A stretch of DNA of 55,149 nt from Chloromonas sp. AAM2 (taxonomy: Eukaryota; Chlorophyta; Chlorophyceae; Chlamydomonadales; Chlamydomonadaceae). The position numbers and the translations under genes were made by a program. Under the pieces are notes generated by a model. That model saw only the letters and a program-made list of their open reading frames with translations. It did no database searches and had not been told where the DNA came from. The stretch spans positions 336-55,484 of the forward strand of contig QAXH01001415.1 in assembly GCA_004335635.1 (NCBI GenBank). The letters are read 5' to 3'. Below, piece by piece: positions 11,173 through 22,777 of the stretch (positions within the stretch are counted from its first letter, which is position 1; each line of letters begins with the position of its first letter).

Positions 11173-14012
11173 ATGGATGAAGTGGCTAAGGAGCTGAAGA
11201 TCAGGGCTCGCATCGCCAACATGTGAGCAGGACGCTATAGGATCCATCCATGCAGCCTGGATGGGCATGGCCTGTGCAGGAATGGTCAAGTGTCTATGCA
11301 AAGAAGCTAGGCGGAGCCATCAATTATGCCAATCGCCCTGGGATTGGGTCCTTTGGCTGGGAAGCAGTGAACATATTTTATACGAAGCAGATTGGGCTAA
11401 ACGCTAAACCAACAGGTCTCATGGCATGCAGAATGCTCTCTTGGCTCATTGCATGTTGAATGCTTGCAGTATGGGATGCATGGCTCTCTTCCGTCATCAG
11501 GCTTGACAGGTTACCTGCATGCGACACACATTATACATGACATGATGGACCCAAGATGTCTGCAAACAAAACGGACAGTGGTAGTTGTGCTTCCAGACGT
11601 GAATTTAGACGTGAATTTAGACGCGAATCACCTCAGTCCAAAGCAGAGCACACCCTGTGGCTCACCCAGTCGCACCCAGTGAATGCCTGTACATGCATGA
11701 TGCAGCTTCAACAAGTCTCAAGATGAGTTCGATTCAAAGGACAGCTGGGATGATTACCTAGAAACGATAGAGGACATAAGTGAGTACGCACACAATATTC
11801 TATGCATAGTGCATGGTTGGGTGGTCATATGCCAAACGAGCCCCAGAGTAAGTTACAATCATTGCCAATCGAATGCGTGATTTCGTGCTGGAACTGCGTG
11901 CTAGGTTGCTCATAGTACTGCCATCTTGGGAATGGCAAGCCAAGCGTGAAGGCCCCGAGATGAACACATCACACTGATGGGCATCACATGTGGTGGTTTC
12001 AGGATCAGATCACGCCATTGTCTGGCCTCATTGCCACCCCTGTCCCACCCTTGCTAGCATACATTACACCCGATAACTTGGCAACCCACGGTGCCTGCCT
12101 CATGCACCACTAGTGTTTGTAACGACAGTGTCGCTGCCTTCCACGTCACATTGACTCCAACCCCACATTTTGCCCTGCCTTATCCATCTATTGATCAAAG
12201 ATCAATGATATTCTGCAAAAAAGCCTGATGGTGGATGGGCTCGATTGCTCGCCCTCGTCATTTGCCCTGCTTTATCAATGGCCTCATGCGGGGTGGGTTT
12301 GACTTCAACTGGCATGCTCGTGCTTTCGCTTTTCCTTTTCAGTCTATAGCCTGGTAAACAATGTGGATGTTCAGCAAGCAGAGGCACGTGTGTCTGACTA
12401 TGAGCGAGCCAACAGGGCAAACATTATCGCCAACCAGGCCAAGAAGGTGAGCTGATTAGTTGCTTCTCGTGCATATGTCTTGCATGTCTTCACAGCCTCA
12501 ATTGCCGCTTCTAGCGCATGTGTATGCTTGTACAAAGTGTATGCCTTGCATGCTCAGGCCACCGCATGTCATGAGCAGACCAGCGTGGTGTCCGGGGCAT
12601 TCCAACTGTTGTGGGGCAGGCTTTCCGTTCTCGCATCGTTTTTGCTGCTGCTCAACTCAACAGAGGCAAAGCCTTCCACAGCGCTTAACACCAGCAACAT
12701 TCCACAGATGCTGACATGCTCCATTGTCATGCTCTGTCTGGCCTGCTTTACCATTCTGATAGGAAGGTATACCACATCCCTGTGACAAGCCACTGCTTAT
12801 TTGTTGAACACTCATCTTGCACCGCGTTCTCTGTGCCAACTGTGTCTGGACTGAGCAGGCGGATGCGGAGCGGCTGGCCAAGGCTGGACCGGCGGCAGCG
12901 GCGGCAGCAGCAGCCCTAGCAGCAGCAGCAGCAGCTGCCAGTGCCACCCCCCAAGGCTTCACTCCCGCATCTCTGTAAGTCATATCGCAGTCCTTGACAT
13001 GTGCATGAGCCCACGGACCTCATGGCGTGGGCTGACTGTGCCTAGGTTTTAGTGTGAATCTTGGCAGGGGCATTCGAGGCCAACCTCATCAACAAAGTGT
13101 TGCTACTACACTCTCAAGGCAGTATCGGCTGCCAGAGCACCCCTCTCAACAGGGCGCAAAGCATGCATGGCTGTGGGCCACCGCATCACCATTGCCCTAC
13201 AGTCATCCCCTGCCACACGCACCCAGCCCGCCAACGGACAAGTTACGTTATATCATATGATATCTTAATGTTCAGGCTTCCTGCGATATCCCCCATGATG
13301 TGTTCTCAATCTGCCTATCCCTGTTTGGATCCAACGGTACACTGCTGTATTCTATGCAGTGCCTGCACGAGCCTGACGCCATTGTAATGAATGTGTTGTC
13401 ACACATTGCTGTACTGTACGCAGTGCCTCTACCAGCCTGGCCCGTCAGCCTGTGCCGCTGCAGCCGGCAGCGCAGGACGCGAGCGGGTCGCTCCTGCGGG
13501 GTGCGGCGCAGCGCGTGGCCATGGGCTCGGCGCAGGAACAGGCGCAGGCAGCGGCGGCAGGCTGGACACCGGGTGAGACACGGCCACCACTCAAAGCAAA
13601 GCAAACAGACTTCACATCAAACAGATGTTGTGGTTGTTCACATGGTGCTCAGCGTGAGGAGACAAGGAAGCGCGACCTTTCGGTCTTTACATGTCTGTAA
13701 CATGCTTACAACGGCTGCACAGTTGTTGGTCTGCATCATATGGGTACGTAACTTGTAGCATTTCGCAGGACCATACGTAACATTGATGAAGGCCACTTCT
13801 GATGACGGCTCAGCTCTGCGCCCTGTTGTTTACGTATTCAGTTGCTGACATGCATCATCAGCACTGTGCAAGAGCATACTGACACCAACAGACACCAACA
13901 TACTGATAGCCGTTGTAATGGAAGTCTGTGATTGCTGCTGGCGTGCTGCGCAGACATGCCGCGCCTACGAGCCATGCAGGAGGCGTTTGGCTCGCTGCTC
14001 ATACAGCTCTGA
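11173..14012 (+). CDS. MAT1: MAT1-like CDK-activating kinase assembly factor, RING finger not found
   Basis: MAT1 (MNAT1/Tfb3) bridges CDK7-cyclin H to the core of TFIIH. Six exons: 11173-11222, 11706-11779, 12343-12446, 12859-12974, 13436-13572 and 13954-14012, phases 2,1,0,2,1, giving 179 residues. Family landmarks are an N-terminal segment ELKIRARIANIFNK, then WDDYLETIEDIIYSLVNNVD across exons 2-3, YERANRANIIANQAKK at the end of exon 3, an Ala-rich helix in exon 4 and the conserved C terminus AMQEAFGSLL. The protein begins where the region after the RING finger starts in animal MAT1; the roughly 65-residue C3HC4 RING is absent from the 245 bases upstream, and I see no Cys-rich exon further up. 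Either an upstream exon was missed, or this is a short RING-less form. Exon 4 contains two alanine runs. Confidence 0.87.
11595..11628. repeat. three 12-bp tandem repeats
   Basis: Nearly three copies of AGACGTGAATTT in the first intron of the MAT1-like gene, the third copy with one change. Confidence 0.8.
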
Positions 14013-16607
14013 GAGACAGCCTTGTCATGGTGCTTGATTAACTCAGAGGTACAGTTTGTTGAGAACTGACTGCATGATTTCACTGCCTGAAGCAGTGACT
14101 TCACTGCCTGTAAGCAGTGACAGTGAGAGTCCGTTGACACTGATTTCAACAGGCCCAGGCCAACAAGGCCGCCAAGATGTGCCCCCGCTGCTCCATCAAG
14201 GCGGGCCAACAGGTCATGTGTTGAGGCAAGAGGCATGACTCCGCGTTTTTCGTGAGCTGGTGCCTCAAGTTACCTGTTGCCTCAGGACAGACTCTGGAGA
14301 TACAAAACCACATAGGGACATCTGTAGTGCCAGCGGGTCTTGTTGCCTCTGTAGTGCATCAGCGCAACAGGAAACATTTCATGTGGAGATTAGCTCTCCA
14401 TATTCAGCAGAAGGGTGCATTGCTCCAGTGGATAGCGCTATGTTTGCTTTCCCCCTGTCTACTGTTCTGAACATTCTGCCTGGTGTTGCCTTTATTTTCG
14501 TTTTACTTTAGTTTCGTTTGTACACGTGCTTACGGCACGCCTGCTGATCCCTGTTGGTATGCACTGGCGTGTTGACCTGGCTCGCACCATCTCGTCACAA
14601 ACTCTGCTTAGTCAGAAAAGCAGGCCACTTTGAGGCAACGTCGCCTGCAAGGAAACTCACAGGTAGCGCTTAACCATCATTTCGTTTCACATTCCCATAC
14701 CAGCGACACACCTGTGCAATGGGCGCTCAGAACGTCATGCAGGACTGTGATCTAGGGCTTTCAAAGTTGATGTACAGATCAATGTATGCAGCCGGTAGCT
14801 GCGTCCAGTCTACTGTGCTGCATGGTGTGGAGCACCCTTGATGTTCTGTGCGCGTGTGATGGCTGCGCCAGCTGCATGGGGATGACGAAAGAGAGGCATC
14901 TTATATGCCCAATCAATGAATGTTACATAACGTAGCTTGCTGAGTAGTCTGGTGTAATCTGGCATCTGGTAATCTGGTTCATCACCATGAGGCATGTTAA
15001 CCATGGCCATCAAACTTTTTTTTTCAATAGCATGTCTTGACTCTACAGAAGTCGACAACAGCAAGAGATCATGCGAGACTATCGAACGAAAGGTTTGGGT
15101 GGTGTATACGAAGCAGTTGGTATGCACTGCCAGACTTGAGTCAGAGACACGGCAGGTGATACAAATCCACCAAAACCGAACTGTGACGGCAATCCGATGC
15201 TAAATCAATCAAGCGTTGGAACCAGTATGAAAGCGTGTCTTGGCAAGAGCCGCCACAAGACTCTATGCACCATAAGCCAAAGCAAGAGGCTTGGGAGCCT
15301 CTTCATCAAATTCCTTTTTATTAACTCCTGATCAAACGAAAACGTGCTGCATACCTCCACGTAAACGCGTCTGCTCTGCGCCAATATGTACCAAATTGGT
15401 CGTGTTGGTAAGCTAGCCCCTCACATGAATTCCCCCAGAAGTGTTGAAAAGCAGCAATCCAGAACAGAGTTTAAAAGTTGGAGACAGGGAAATGGGGGAA
15501 TGAGCACCCCGTTTCCTGCACGAACAGGATACAGCAAATGCAATGCAGCCAAGCGATGGCTGCAAACAAAGAGTTCTCGCTCAGACCCAGAGGCACAACA
15601 CAATGTCACAGTGGCATCAGGAGTGTCTGTGCACAGCGGCAGACTCACCAGCTCTGAAGCGGATGATGTAATCGCTCAACCGGCTAAACTGGGCTCGCCA
15701 TTCGCAGTTGTGCAGATTGCTAGTGCAGCCCCCACAACCTTGACAAGACTCATAAACTCTGGGCTGATGAATCGATACAAGGTTATCAAAGTCCGGCATG
15801 CAGGCAGTTGAACACAGCCAATCAGCTCATTGAGCTGGACCCGTTTGGGAAGCAACAGCATACATAGCAACAGCGCAAGCCAAACACAGCCTGCATTGAG
15901 AAGGACATGCAAATCCAGCGGGCTACCAAGCACCTTTCTGCTGCTACCAAAGTCAAAGCATTCTGATCGGAACTCACGTGCGCTTCACACAAACTGCCAA
16001 TGCTGGCTACAGATGCAAACCAAAGAATAATCAATCGCTGTGGGTCTAGCTGTAGCCCAACTTGGCTACAGCTTCGAGTCCGGTTGGCTTCATAAGCGCT
16101 CAAATACCATTGCACATGTGATAAGAAGCAACAGCGTGCGGCTGAACAACATGAAAGCGCATTCTGGCCGAGCAAGAACAGTGACTGTGGCGACTGGGCC
16201 ATCAAACGTCTGCCATTGAATGTCTAGGGCCTAACTCTCAAGTATCAAAACGAGTGGGTGACTGACACCGGTGTTGTCAAGCTTGGCCAATGCAAAGGCT
16301 GGCTGATTGGGTGCAAGAGTCCAGATTCAGTGGCTATGCATGGCCGAGGGCATGCGAATTGTTTATAAACTGCCTTTGTATGGAGGCTACTGCGTCCTAT
16401 CATGCCTTCTCCAGGTGCGGCAAAACCAGGTGTGCATGATGATATCAGTCACTGAAAAGGCGTGGATGCGCCACTCACTGCATGGATGTCTGGAACATGC
16501 CATTGGCGCGCTGCAGGAGCCACTCAATTTGCGTACGATACATGGGTCAGTTGTAACCTGCTGGAAGCGATTGACAAGGGAGCGTGGCCGTAAAAGCTGA
16601 GCTGGTG
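14013..16607. other. gene-poor stretch, no coding exon recognised
   Basis: Apart from the twin stem-loops near its start I find no exon with family similarity. Frames such as 15386-15811 (+, 141 residues) and 14810-15127 (-, 105 residues) are uninterrupted but match nothing I recognise. Around 16440-16600 the sequence resembles 19930-20200, the corresponding 3' flank of the second paralogue, so the tandem duplication extends past the stop codon. Confidence 0.5.
14080..14120 (+). terminator. twin stem-loops carrying the TGTAA poly(A) signal of the MAT1-like gene
   Basis: Two adjacent near-identical palindromes occupy 14080-14098 and 14101-14120, each with TCACTGC paired to GCAGTGA (arms at both ends). 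The loop of the second contains TGTAA at 14109-14113, the green-algal poly(A) signal, 97 bases after the MAT1 stop. The hairpins are directly visible; a role in 3' end formation is inferred. Confidence 0.55.
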
Positions 16608-17415
16608 TCACCTCCCCCAGAGCAGCACAGGGTAGCGCTCGGCATCGCAGGCTGGAAAGGCAAAGCTGTCATGCTGAACTGTCTTTGAGGATGCGTAGCT
16701 CGATACGTCCTCCTCGTCCGAACTTGCAGACATCATGTCCAGGGCGGTTGGAGCGCTGCCTGATGACCCGCTCTCCACCTCGTCTTCCTCTCCCGCTGGG
16801 CCATTCTGCCACATGCCTAGGCTGATTTCACTGTGCTGCGGCTGTGCCTGCGTGTACATGAAAGATTAGTCAGTTTGCGACGTGTGTGCGCCGTCCTGCA
16901 AATTGCAAAACTCCTGAAAGCAACGCTGCTCTTACCTCTAGTACCTCTGCCTGTGGCTTGTTGCAATGGGCACTTGGGTGCCAGCTGTGCTGGCATGACT
17001 GCTCCTGGGAATCTGTCTGCTCAAACGGCACGGTTGCCGTGCCTCCACTCCGCAAGACGCGCCTCCGCTTCTGTAGCCCTGATGGTCCATGCTTGCTGGT
17101 AATAAGGCAGCTGCCAGACCCACAGGCTGCTGTGGACACCTGCGGAACATTTGATGCAAGCAGCGGAGTTGCAGCCTGCTTTGGGGGGCCCGGCAATAAG
17201 ACTTACTCAGATGTCGAATCACTGTCATGAAGATTGTAATGCTTCTGCTGTGAGCGATGCAGGCAGCCGGACACCAAATCACGCACCGTATGCTCTGCCG
17301 GCCTGCGGCGCTTGAGGCTGACATGACGACTCCTTTCCAATTCTTCATCGGCCACTGAAGCCAAGAGTAATAAACTGTCCATTTGGCCCATCAGCGCCTG
17401 CGCTTCCAGCGCCAA
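16608..17415 (-). CDS. uncharacterised nuclear-looking protein, tandem paralogue A
   Basis: Three exons, 17415-17287, 17139-16936 and 16847-16608, all phase 0, give 190 residues. I do not recognise the family. Visible features: a leucine-rich N terminus (MDSLLLLA) followed by the basic cluster LKRRR, a second basic cluster QKRRR in exon 2 (both plausible nuclear localisation signals), a conserved Gln/Cys/His patch EQTDSQEQSCQHSWHPSA, and an acidic Ser-rich C-terminal exon containing GEEDEVESGSSGS and SSDEEDVSSYASS and ending in VLLWGR. The exon structure is the same as in paralogue B 3.6 kb away. The mix of basic clusters and acidic serine tracts suggests a regulatory nuclear protein, but no function can be assigned. 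Support comes from conservation between the copies and shared splice sites. Confidence 0.72.
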
Positions 17416-20199
17416 TGAGCTAGGTATGTCGGAGACGTGCTTTCTCTGTTCTCCACCAATAGAAGCTGTCGTGAATGTATCGCAACACTTTTCTGCTTTT
17501 GTCCTGAACGAAGAAATCTACTGAAGAATTTGAGAGCTGAGGTAAGTAACAACTCCAACGGAAAAACGGAAAAGGGACGGATATTGCCCAGTGTTGCATG
17601 GCAAGCGAGCTGCAGGTCATCCTCGCTTATCCTCCTCGGTCGTAATCGTTCTATAGATGAACATTGTGAGAATCATGCACGTGGCTGATGCATCATTGGC
17701 TCAGCTTTAAGGTGCAAGGACAGCAACCTGGTTGCTTGACAACCCAAGGCAACTGTTACCTTTTAACAGCGAAAAGTGGACTTGGCTCTCTCGTGGGGTG
17801 TGCAATGCACCAGATGCCAGTCCGTGTTGAGGGCATGCTGAGGAGCGGGGGTCAGTTGTGTTTCTGTTTGTAGCGAAGCGGACACAGAGTTTTGTTGCTG
17901 GACTCAATCAATGGCCTCATGTTCGATTTCTGCTCTGCACAGACCCCCACCTTCTAAGCAGTTGATTGCTGGACTACCACCTTTTAAGCAGTACATTGAT
18001 TGACTGTTTGTCGTGACTTAATGCTGCTCGTCTAGCCTTTGTAATGATGACACAGGCATAATCGCCTACATCAGCGAGCGAGACAGTTCGGTTGTTGGAC
18101 AGACATCGAGTGACTAGGAACAGGGAAGCAGAAGGTATCTACTAAATCTATACACACCTGGCTCAAGGCTAGGCAGGAGTCGGCTTGCTGGTGTCGGCAG
18201 AACCGAGGGCTGGGGCAGACCGAGGGCTGGCAACTGAGGCTGCCGGAGGCTCGNNNNNNNNNNNNNNNNNNNNNNNNNNNGTTGTATAAGTGTGCTGACA
18301 ACTTTACAGTACAGGTGATAACCACTAGTGCAGTGCTACGTGCAGCGTGCAACGAAGCCAGCAGCCAGACTGGTGCAAGTCAGACGGCTGCGGCCAGGTG
18401 GTCGAGGCTTAGATACAGAAATCAGTTTTACTCAGCGTTAGTAATGATTCTTGGCACACGCCAGAATCTTCATAGTTCATGGTGCGATATGTACTGATCA
18501 ACAGAAATGCCTATTGCACGACACATGCAAGGCGTCTTCAGAGGCCTGCATAAAAGTAACCTTGCAACTCTGGACTAACAGTTTAATGTGCTAGAAACCT
18601 TTATCAGCATTGTAACCGGCATTCTGCCTCGAGACTCAAAAGTGGTGGAAAAGAACAATAGGATGAGAAGCTGGACAGAAGCTGGTCTCGGGCTTGATAA
18701 AGTACTTGTCTTCTTAAGTGTGTGGGTGTCCCAGAGCGCCTTCAAGGCAACAGCGGCTACCAAGCATGACATGTTCTTTGATCAAACTTTTGCACGACGT
18801 TCTAGTATGTCTGCAGCAACAGGGCAAGCCCATCATCACACCGCCACAGTACAGCTGGCCCAACCAGCCTTGCTTGGTGGATAATCTGGCAGCAAACGTT
18901 ACAGAACAAGATAGGTAACTGCAAGTGCACAAGGCGCCGACTGGTGCTTGTCGCACAGTATATAAAGCCAGCTATCAGATGGGCACAACGCAGCCACAAG
19001 GAAACTGCATTCTGTGGTCGTGCGTTAGGCTGCAACGATGCGCACACCAACAGTCAGGCCAACAGTTCAACCATCGTGCGCCCCTGCGAGACCGTAGGGT
19101 CAAACACGCTGCAAACCTGAAGTTTTTGCACAAACTGAGGCTCGTTGGCAGAGAAAACAATGCTTGAAGGTTGCAGGCCACAAAGTCGCAAATGCAACAA
19201 AACGCCAGTACGTCACAAAGCACGCCTGCATTAATTATTGGTCGCTGGCTGCTAGACTGCAACGAGCTCGCTCGGTTAGTTGATGGATACAAGCATGGGT
19301 AGCAACTGAACCATGCCTAGCACATGCAAACGAGGATTGCAATGGCTGCAGCACCACCAGCATGCTTGGCAAACAGCCAGCCAATCCCTGATGTGGATAC
19401 TTCACGCCTCCTGCTGGCACGTCCTGAAAAACTAAGCGCAGCCGGAAGTGACCCAATCAGGCTAATCACACCTGTCATGTTGAACACTGGTGTAAGTACT
19501 GCAGAGCAGTCAGGAAAAGTACTGGCAAATCTCTCAGGCCACTCTAAATCAATCACAAAGGTTCACGTTACCTACATATAAACACAACGTGCCAGTACTG
19601 GCTGCAGATGCAGTTCAAAGAATGGTGACTTGTTGTTTAGTGGGTGTCGCCACAGTAAAGCAACATGGTGGCCCTGCCAAAGCGGCGTAGTCGTCGACCA
19701 TGAGTTGGCAGATAGGCCACCAAAACTCCGTCCTGTCTAGGCAGGATGGGTCACATATGTGCCATCATGGGTGGGTGCGTTGATATCACCAGGATATGTG
19801 CAGCTTGGTTGGCTGGTGGAGTACAAGAGCCTGCGATCCTGTGGCTACGCATGGCTAAAATCAGCGTTTTGCTCCCTGCCTGTGATGATGGGCTCCAGCG
19901 CATCGGCCAGATAATCAGCTAATCTGAATGTCACCGAAGGCGTAGATGCGCTACTCGCTGCATGGGTGTAAGTAATGGCCATTTGCTGCAACAAAGAGTG
20001 TCCGGAGTGCGAAACTCCAGCTGTCCGGAATAGCTGGCCGTGAGTTTGTTTGTAACTTGCTAAAAGCGAAGCAGCGACTGCGTGCGACAGTTTGGGCCTG
20101 CAGCACCTGCTGACCCAGCATGAGGAGGTACTGAAGTGATGTACAGGTCTTGAGTATGATGCCGGGGTCCGTAAAAGTGCAAGCGCTGCTGAGCTGGTG
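17416..20199. other. spacer between the tandem paralogues, with an assembly gap
   Basis: No coding exon was recognised on either strand. It includes 27 N at 18254-18280, a doubled motif CCACCTTYTAAGCAGT at about 17947 and 17979, and, towards its right end (19930-20199), sequence related to the 3' flank of paralogue A. Confidence 0.5.
18254..18280. other. assembly gap (27 N)
   Basis: Run of N; the true size and content are unknown. Confidence 0.99.
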
Positions 20200-20998
20200 C
20201 TACGGCCCCCAAAGCAGCACAGGGTGGCGCTCGGCATCGCAGGCTGGAAAGGCAAAGCTGTCATGCTGAACTGTCTTTGAGGATGCGTAGCTCGATATAT
20301 CCTCCTCGTCCGAACTTGAAGAAATCATGTCCAGAGCGGTTGGAGCGCTGCCTGATGACCCGCTCTCCACCTCGTCTTCCTCTCCCGCTGGACCATTCTG
20401 CCACATGCCTAGGCTGATTTCACTGTGCTGGGGTTGCGCCTGCATGTACACGAGAGCAGTGTGCAGGGTGTGCGCCGTCCTGACCGAGGCCGTTTGCAAA
20501 ACTCCTGCACGAAACGCTGCTCTTACCTCTAGTGATTGTACCTGTGGCTTGCTGCACTGAGCACTTGGGTGCCAGCTGTGCTGACATGACTGCTCCTGCG
20601 AATCTGTCTGCTCAAACACCAGGGTTGTCGTGCGCCCACATCCGCGCAAGAAGCGCCTCCGCTTCTGCAGGGCTGATGTGCCACGATTGCCAGTATCAAG
20701 GCAGCTGCCAGACTCCCAGACTGTTGTAGACTCCTGCGGACATTTGATGCAAGCATCGGAGTTGCATTCTGCATCAGGGGTCGAGGAGGCTTGCCTTGCG
20801 TTCACATCTCAGTTTACGGACTCTGATGCCTTTGCATATGTAAACCATCCAGGCCAGGTCCCATTCACCCACCGCAAGCGGCCGACAGCGTTTCAAGCCA
20901 CGCGCAGGCTCCTGACTGACAGAAGCAGTAGCCAGGAGCAGCAAGGCATCAATCGATTCCATCAGCAGCTCCTCCTCCTCCTCGCAGGTTGGTGACAT
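20200..20998 (-). CDS. uncharacterised nuclear-looking protein, tandem paralogue B
   Basis: Three exons, 20998-20873, 20733-20527 and 20439-20200, all phase 0, again give 190 residues. Splice sites are at the same protein positions as in paralogue A. The C-terminal exon is about 94% identical to A (5 differences in 79 residues), exon 2 is moderately conserved with the patch EQTDSQEQSCQHSWHPSA unchanged, while exon 1 has diverged strongly (it begins MSPTCEEEEELLMESIDALL but keeps DxLLLLA and an LKRCR basic cluster). Intron 2 next to exon 3 is also well conserved. Function is not recognised; see paralogue A for the shared features. The uneven divergence suggests either recent gene conversion over the 3' half or different selection on the two ends. 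Confidence 0.72.
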
Positions 20999-22009
20999 GT
21001 TGGACCAGCCGAGTTCTGTTTCGTATGGCCGAGTTTTGGTTCTGCACTTTCCGCCGCAGGCTCAGATTGCGAGCGTTGTCTAAAGCATGCACTTGTCGCA
21101 CATCAGTGCTCTGGGATGCCATCTCAGGATTTCGTGCTTACCTGCAACGAACCTGGCGCAAAAGAAACGCACAACGGTACGGCGACCGAAAGCTAAGCGA
21201 TAACTTGTCAGGCATCGCCAGTCTTGTCAGGTTGCAAGCGAGCTATCATGGTGCACGCCAGATATTCAGACGTTGTATCTGCAGACACGTGTATGCCACA
21301 ACACCAGCAGTGAAGCAAGCCCTATAGCTGCTGTTCCCTCAGGAACCCAGTGGGGGTCACTGGCAGGAAATGGAATAGATGCAGCAGCCAACTTCATTCA
21401 CTTTGTTTCACACCAGCAGGTCCAGCACGGGTCCAGAAGTCATGTTGCTCACACATGAAGTTTTCCAAACAAATGCCTGTTGACAATGCACGCCACAAAA
21501 CATTTAGCAGTGTCTTGCCGGTAGAAGCGAAAGGGAAGACCAGTCAGGTCACCGTGTGTATTGTCAGCGGGGACGGCTACCGTGAGGAGGACATCGTGCC
21601 TCGTGAGGAGCAACGGGCAAGCATGATATACAGACGGTGTGATGGTGGCTCTCAACGCCTCACCAGGCAGCCATTCTCAGCAAGCTCTGAACTCTGAGAA
21701 GCATCTGTCTGGCATGATATCACAGGGCGGAATTGGAATATCATTGTGTGACATTGCGTTCTGAATCTCTGATGATTTACCACCACTTCTCACTGTCCCT
21801 GTCCCAGTATTGGCAGTCGTCACCGCCTACCAACGTATCCCAGCATCAGCAACACATCCCAATGGCACATGACACTAACCCAACACCACACTGTGCACAC
21901 TTTCACCACCATAAAAACTTAGTATGGACGCACTACTGAAAATACTAGTCCCACAGACAACTGACAGCCTCTTCACGGTGCCAGTCCAAAATTGTCGTTG
22001 ACAATTCAA

Positions 22010-22100
22010 GCCAAAAGCACAACCCATAACAATGTCAAAAGTATAGCGAGTTGTCTGCACCAGTCTTGGCACACCATGCCATGAAAACTTGTAAGTCACC
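22010..22100. repeat. dispersed repeat, copy shared with 54926-54995
   Basis: The segment from CCATAAC through AAAACTTGTAAGTCA recurs at 54926-54995 in the same orientation, with one 12-base length difference and few substitutions. Confidence 0.8.
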
Positions 22101-22370
22101 ATCAAGTGTTGGAAGGTGCCCAAACACAGCAACACCCTCAAAACGAACGATGCGCTTGTCGCGTGTGTTCCGGCATGCTCACCTTGATCTGCGTAAATTT
22201 TGCAAGATCTCTCTCTATAGGAGCTTTGCTCAGGAGAGTGAAGCAGCTAGAACACTTGGTGGCGACTTACATTACCGACTTCTGAGGTATACCGGTCACA
22301 CCCACACACACCCATCCATTTTGACACTGTGGTTCCTGTCACCTGGTTTGCTGTCCCAGAAGTGGCAATG

Positions 22371-22560
22371 CACCGTCTGCCACAACACGCAATGTTCACA
22401 TCTACTGTTCATCCCGTGTGCGATTGACACACACACTTGTGACACATCTGCACACACCACAGTATACCCAATCACACTTGGCCCCCACAACACACATCAC
22501 CAACACTGGTTCCTGGCGGTATTGACAGGAACTGTCCCAGAACTGGCAAACTTCTTTTTT
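22371..22560 (+). repeat. dispersed repeat, copy related to 30358-30495
   Basis: Shares the blocks CACAACACGC, GGTTCCTGGCG and the 18-mer GTCCCAGAACTGGCAAAC (22534-22551), followed by CTTCTTTTT, in the same order and orientation as 30358-30495. Another copy of the 18-mer is at 42814-42831 and an inverted one at 29440-29457. Confidence 0.75.
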
Positions 22561-22621
22561 TCCGCAACACAGCCTGTGTATCACCACCCAGACATTCGGC
22601 AACTCGCCTGGCTCACTATGC

Positions 22622-22777
22622 TAACCAGTGTGGGGAAGGTCTGCGAAGGTTTACCCTTCTAGCCTTAACTGGTTATATACATCTCTCTGAAGAGAGAGAC
22701 GTACTACAGTGGCTGCATCCAAAGAACTCGGACAGCCACCATAGCCAGGCAGGCAGTGTGGCTGGCTGTGCACCCTC
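22622..22777 (-). repeat. dispersed repeat, inverted copy of 29845-29989
   Basis: About 150 bases closely similar to the reverse complement of 29845-29989, including GGTTATATACATCTCTCT, TCCAAAGAACTCGGACAGCC and a small palindrome CTCTCTGAAGAGAGAG. Confidence 0.85.
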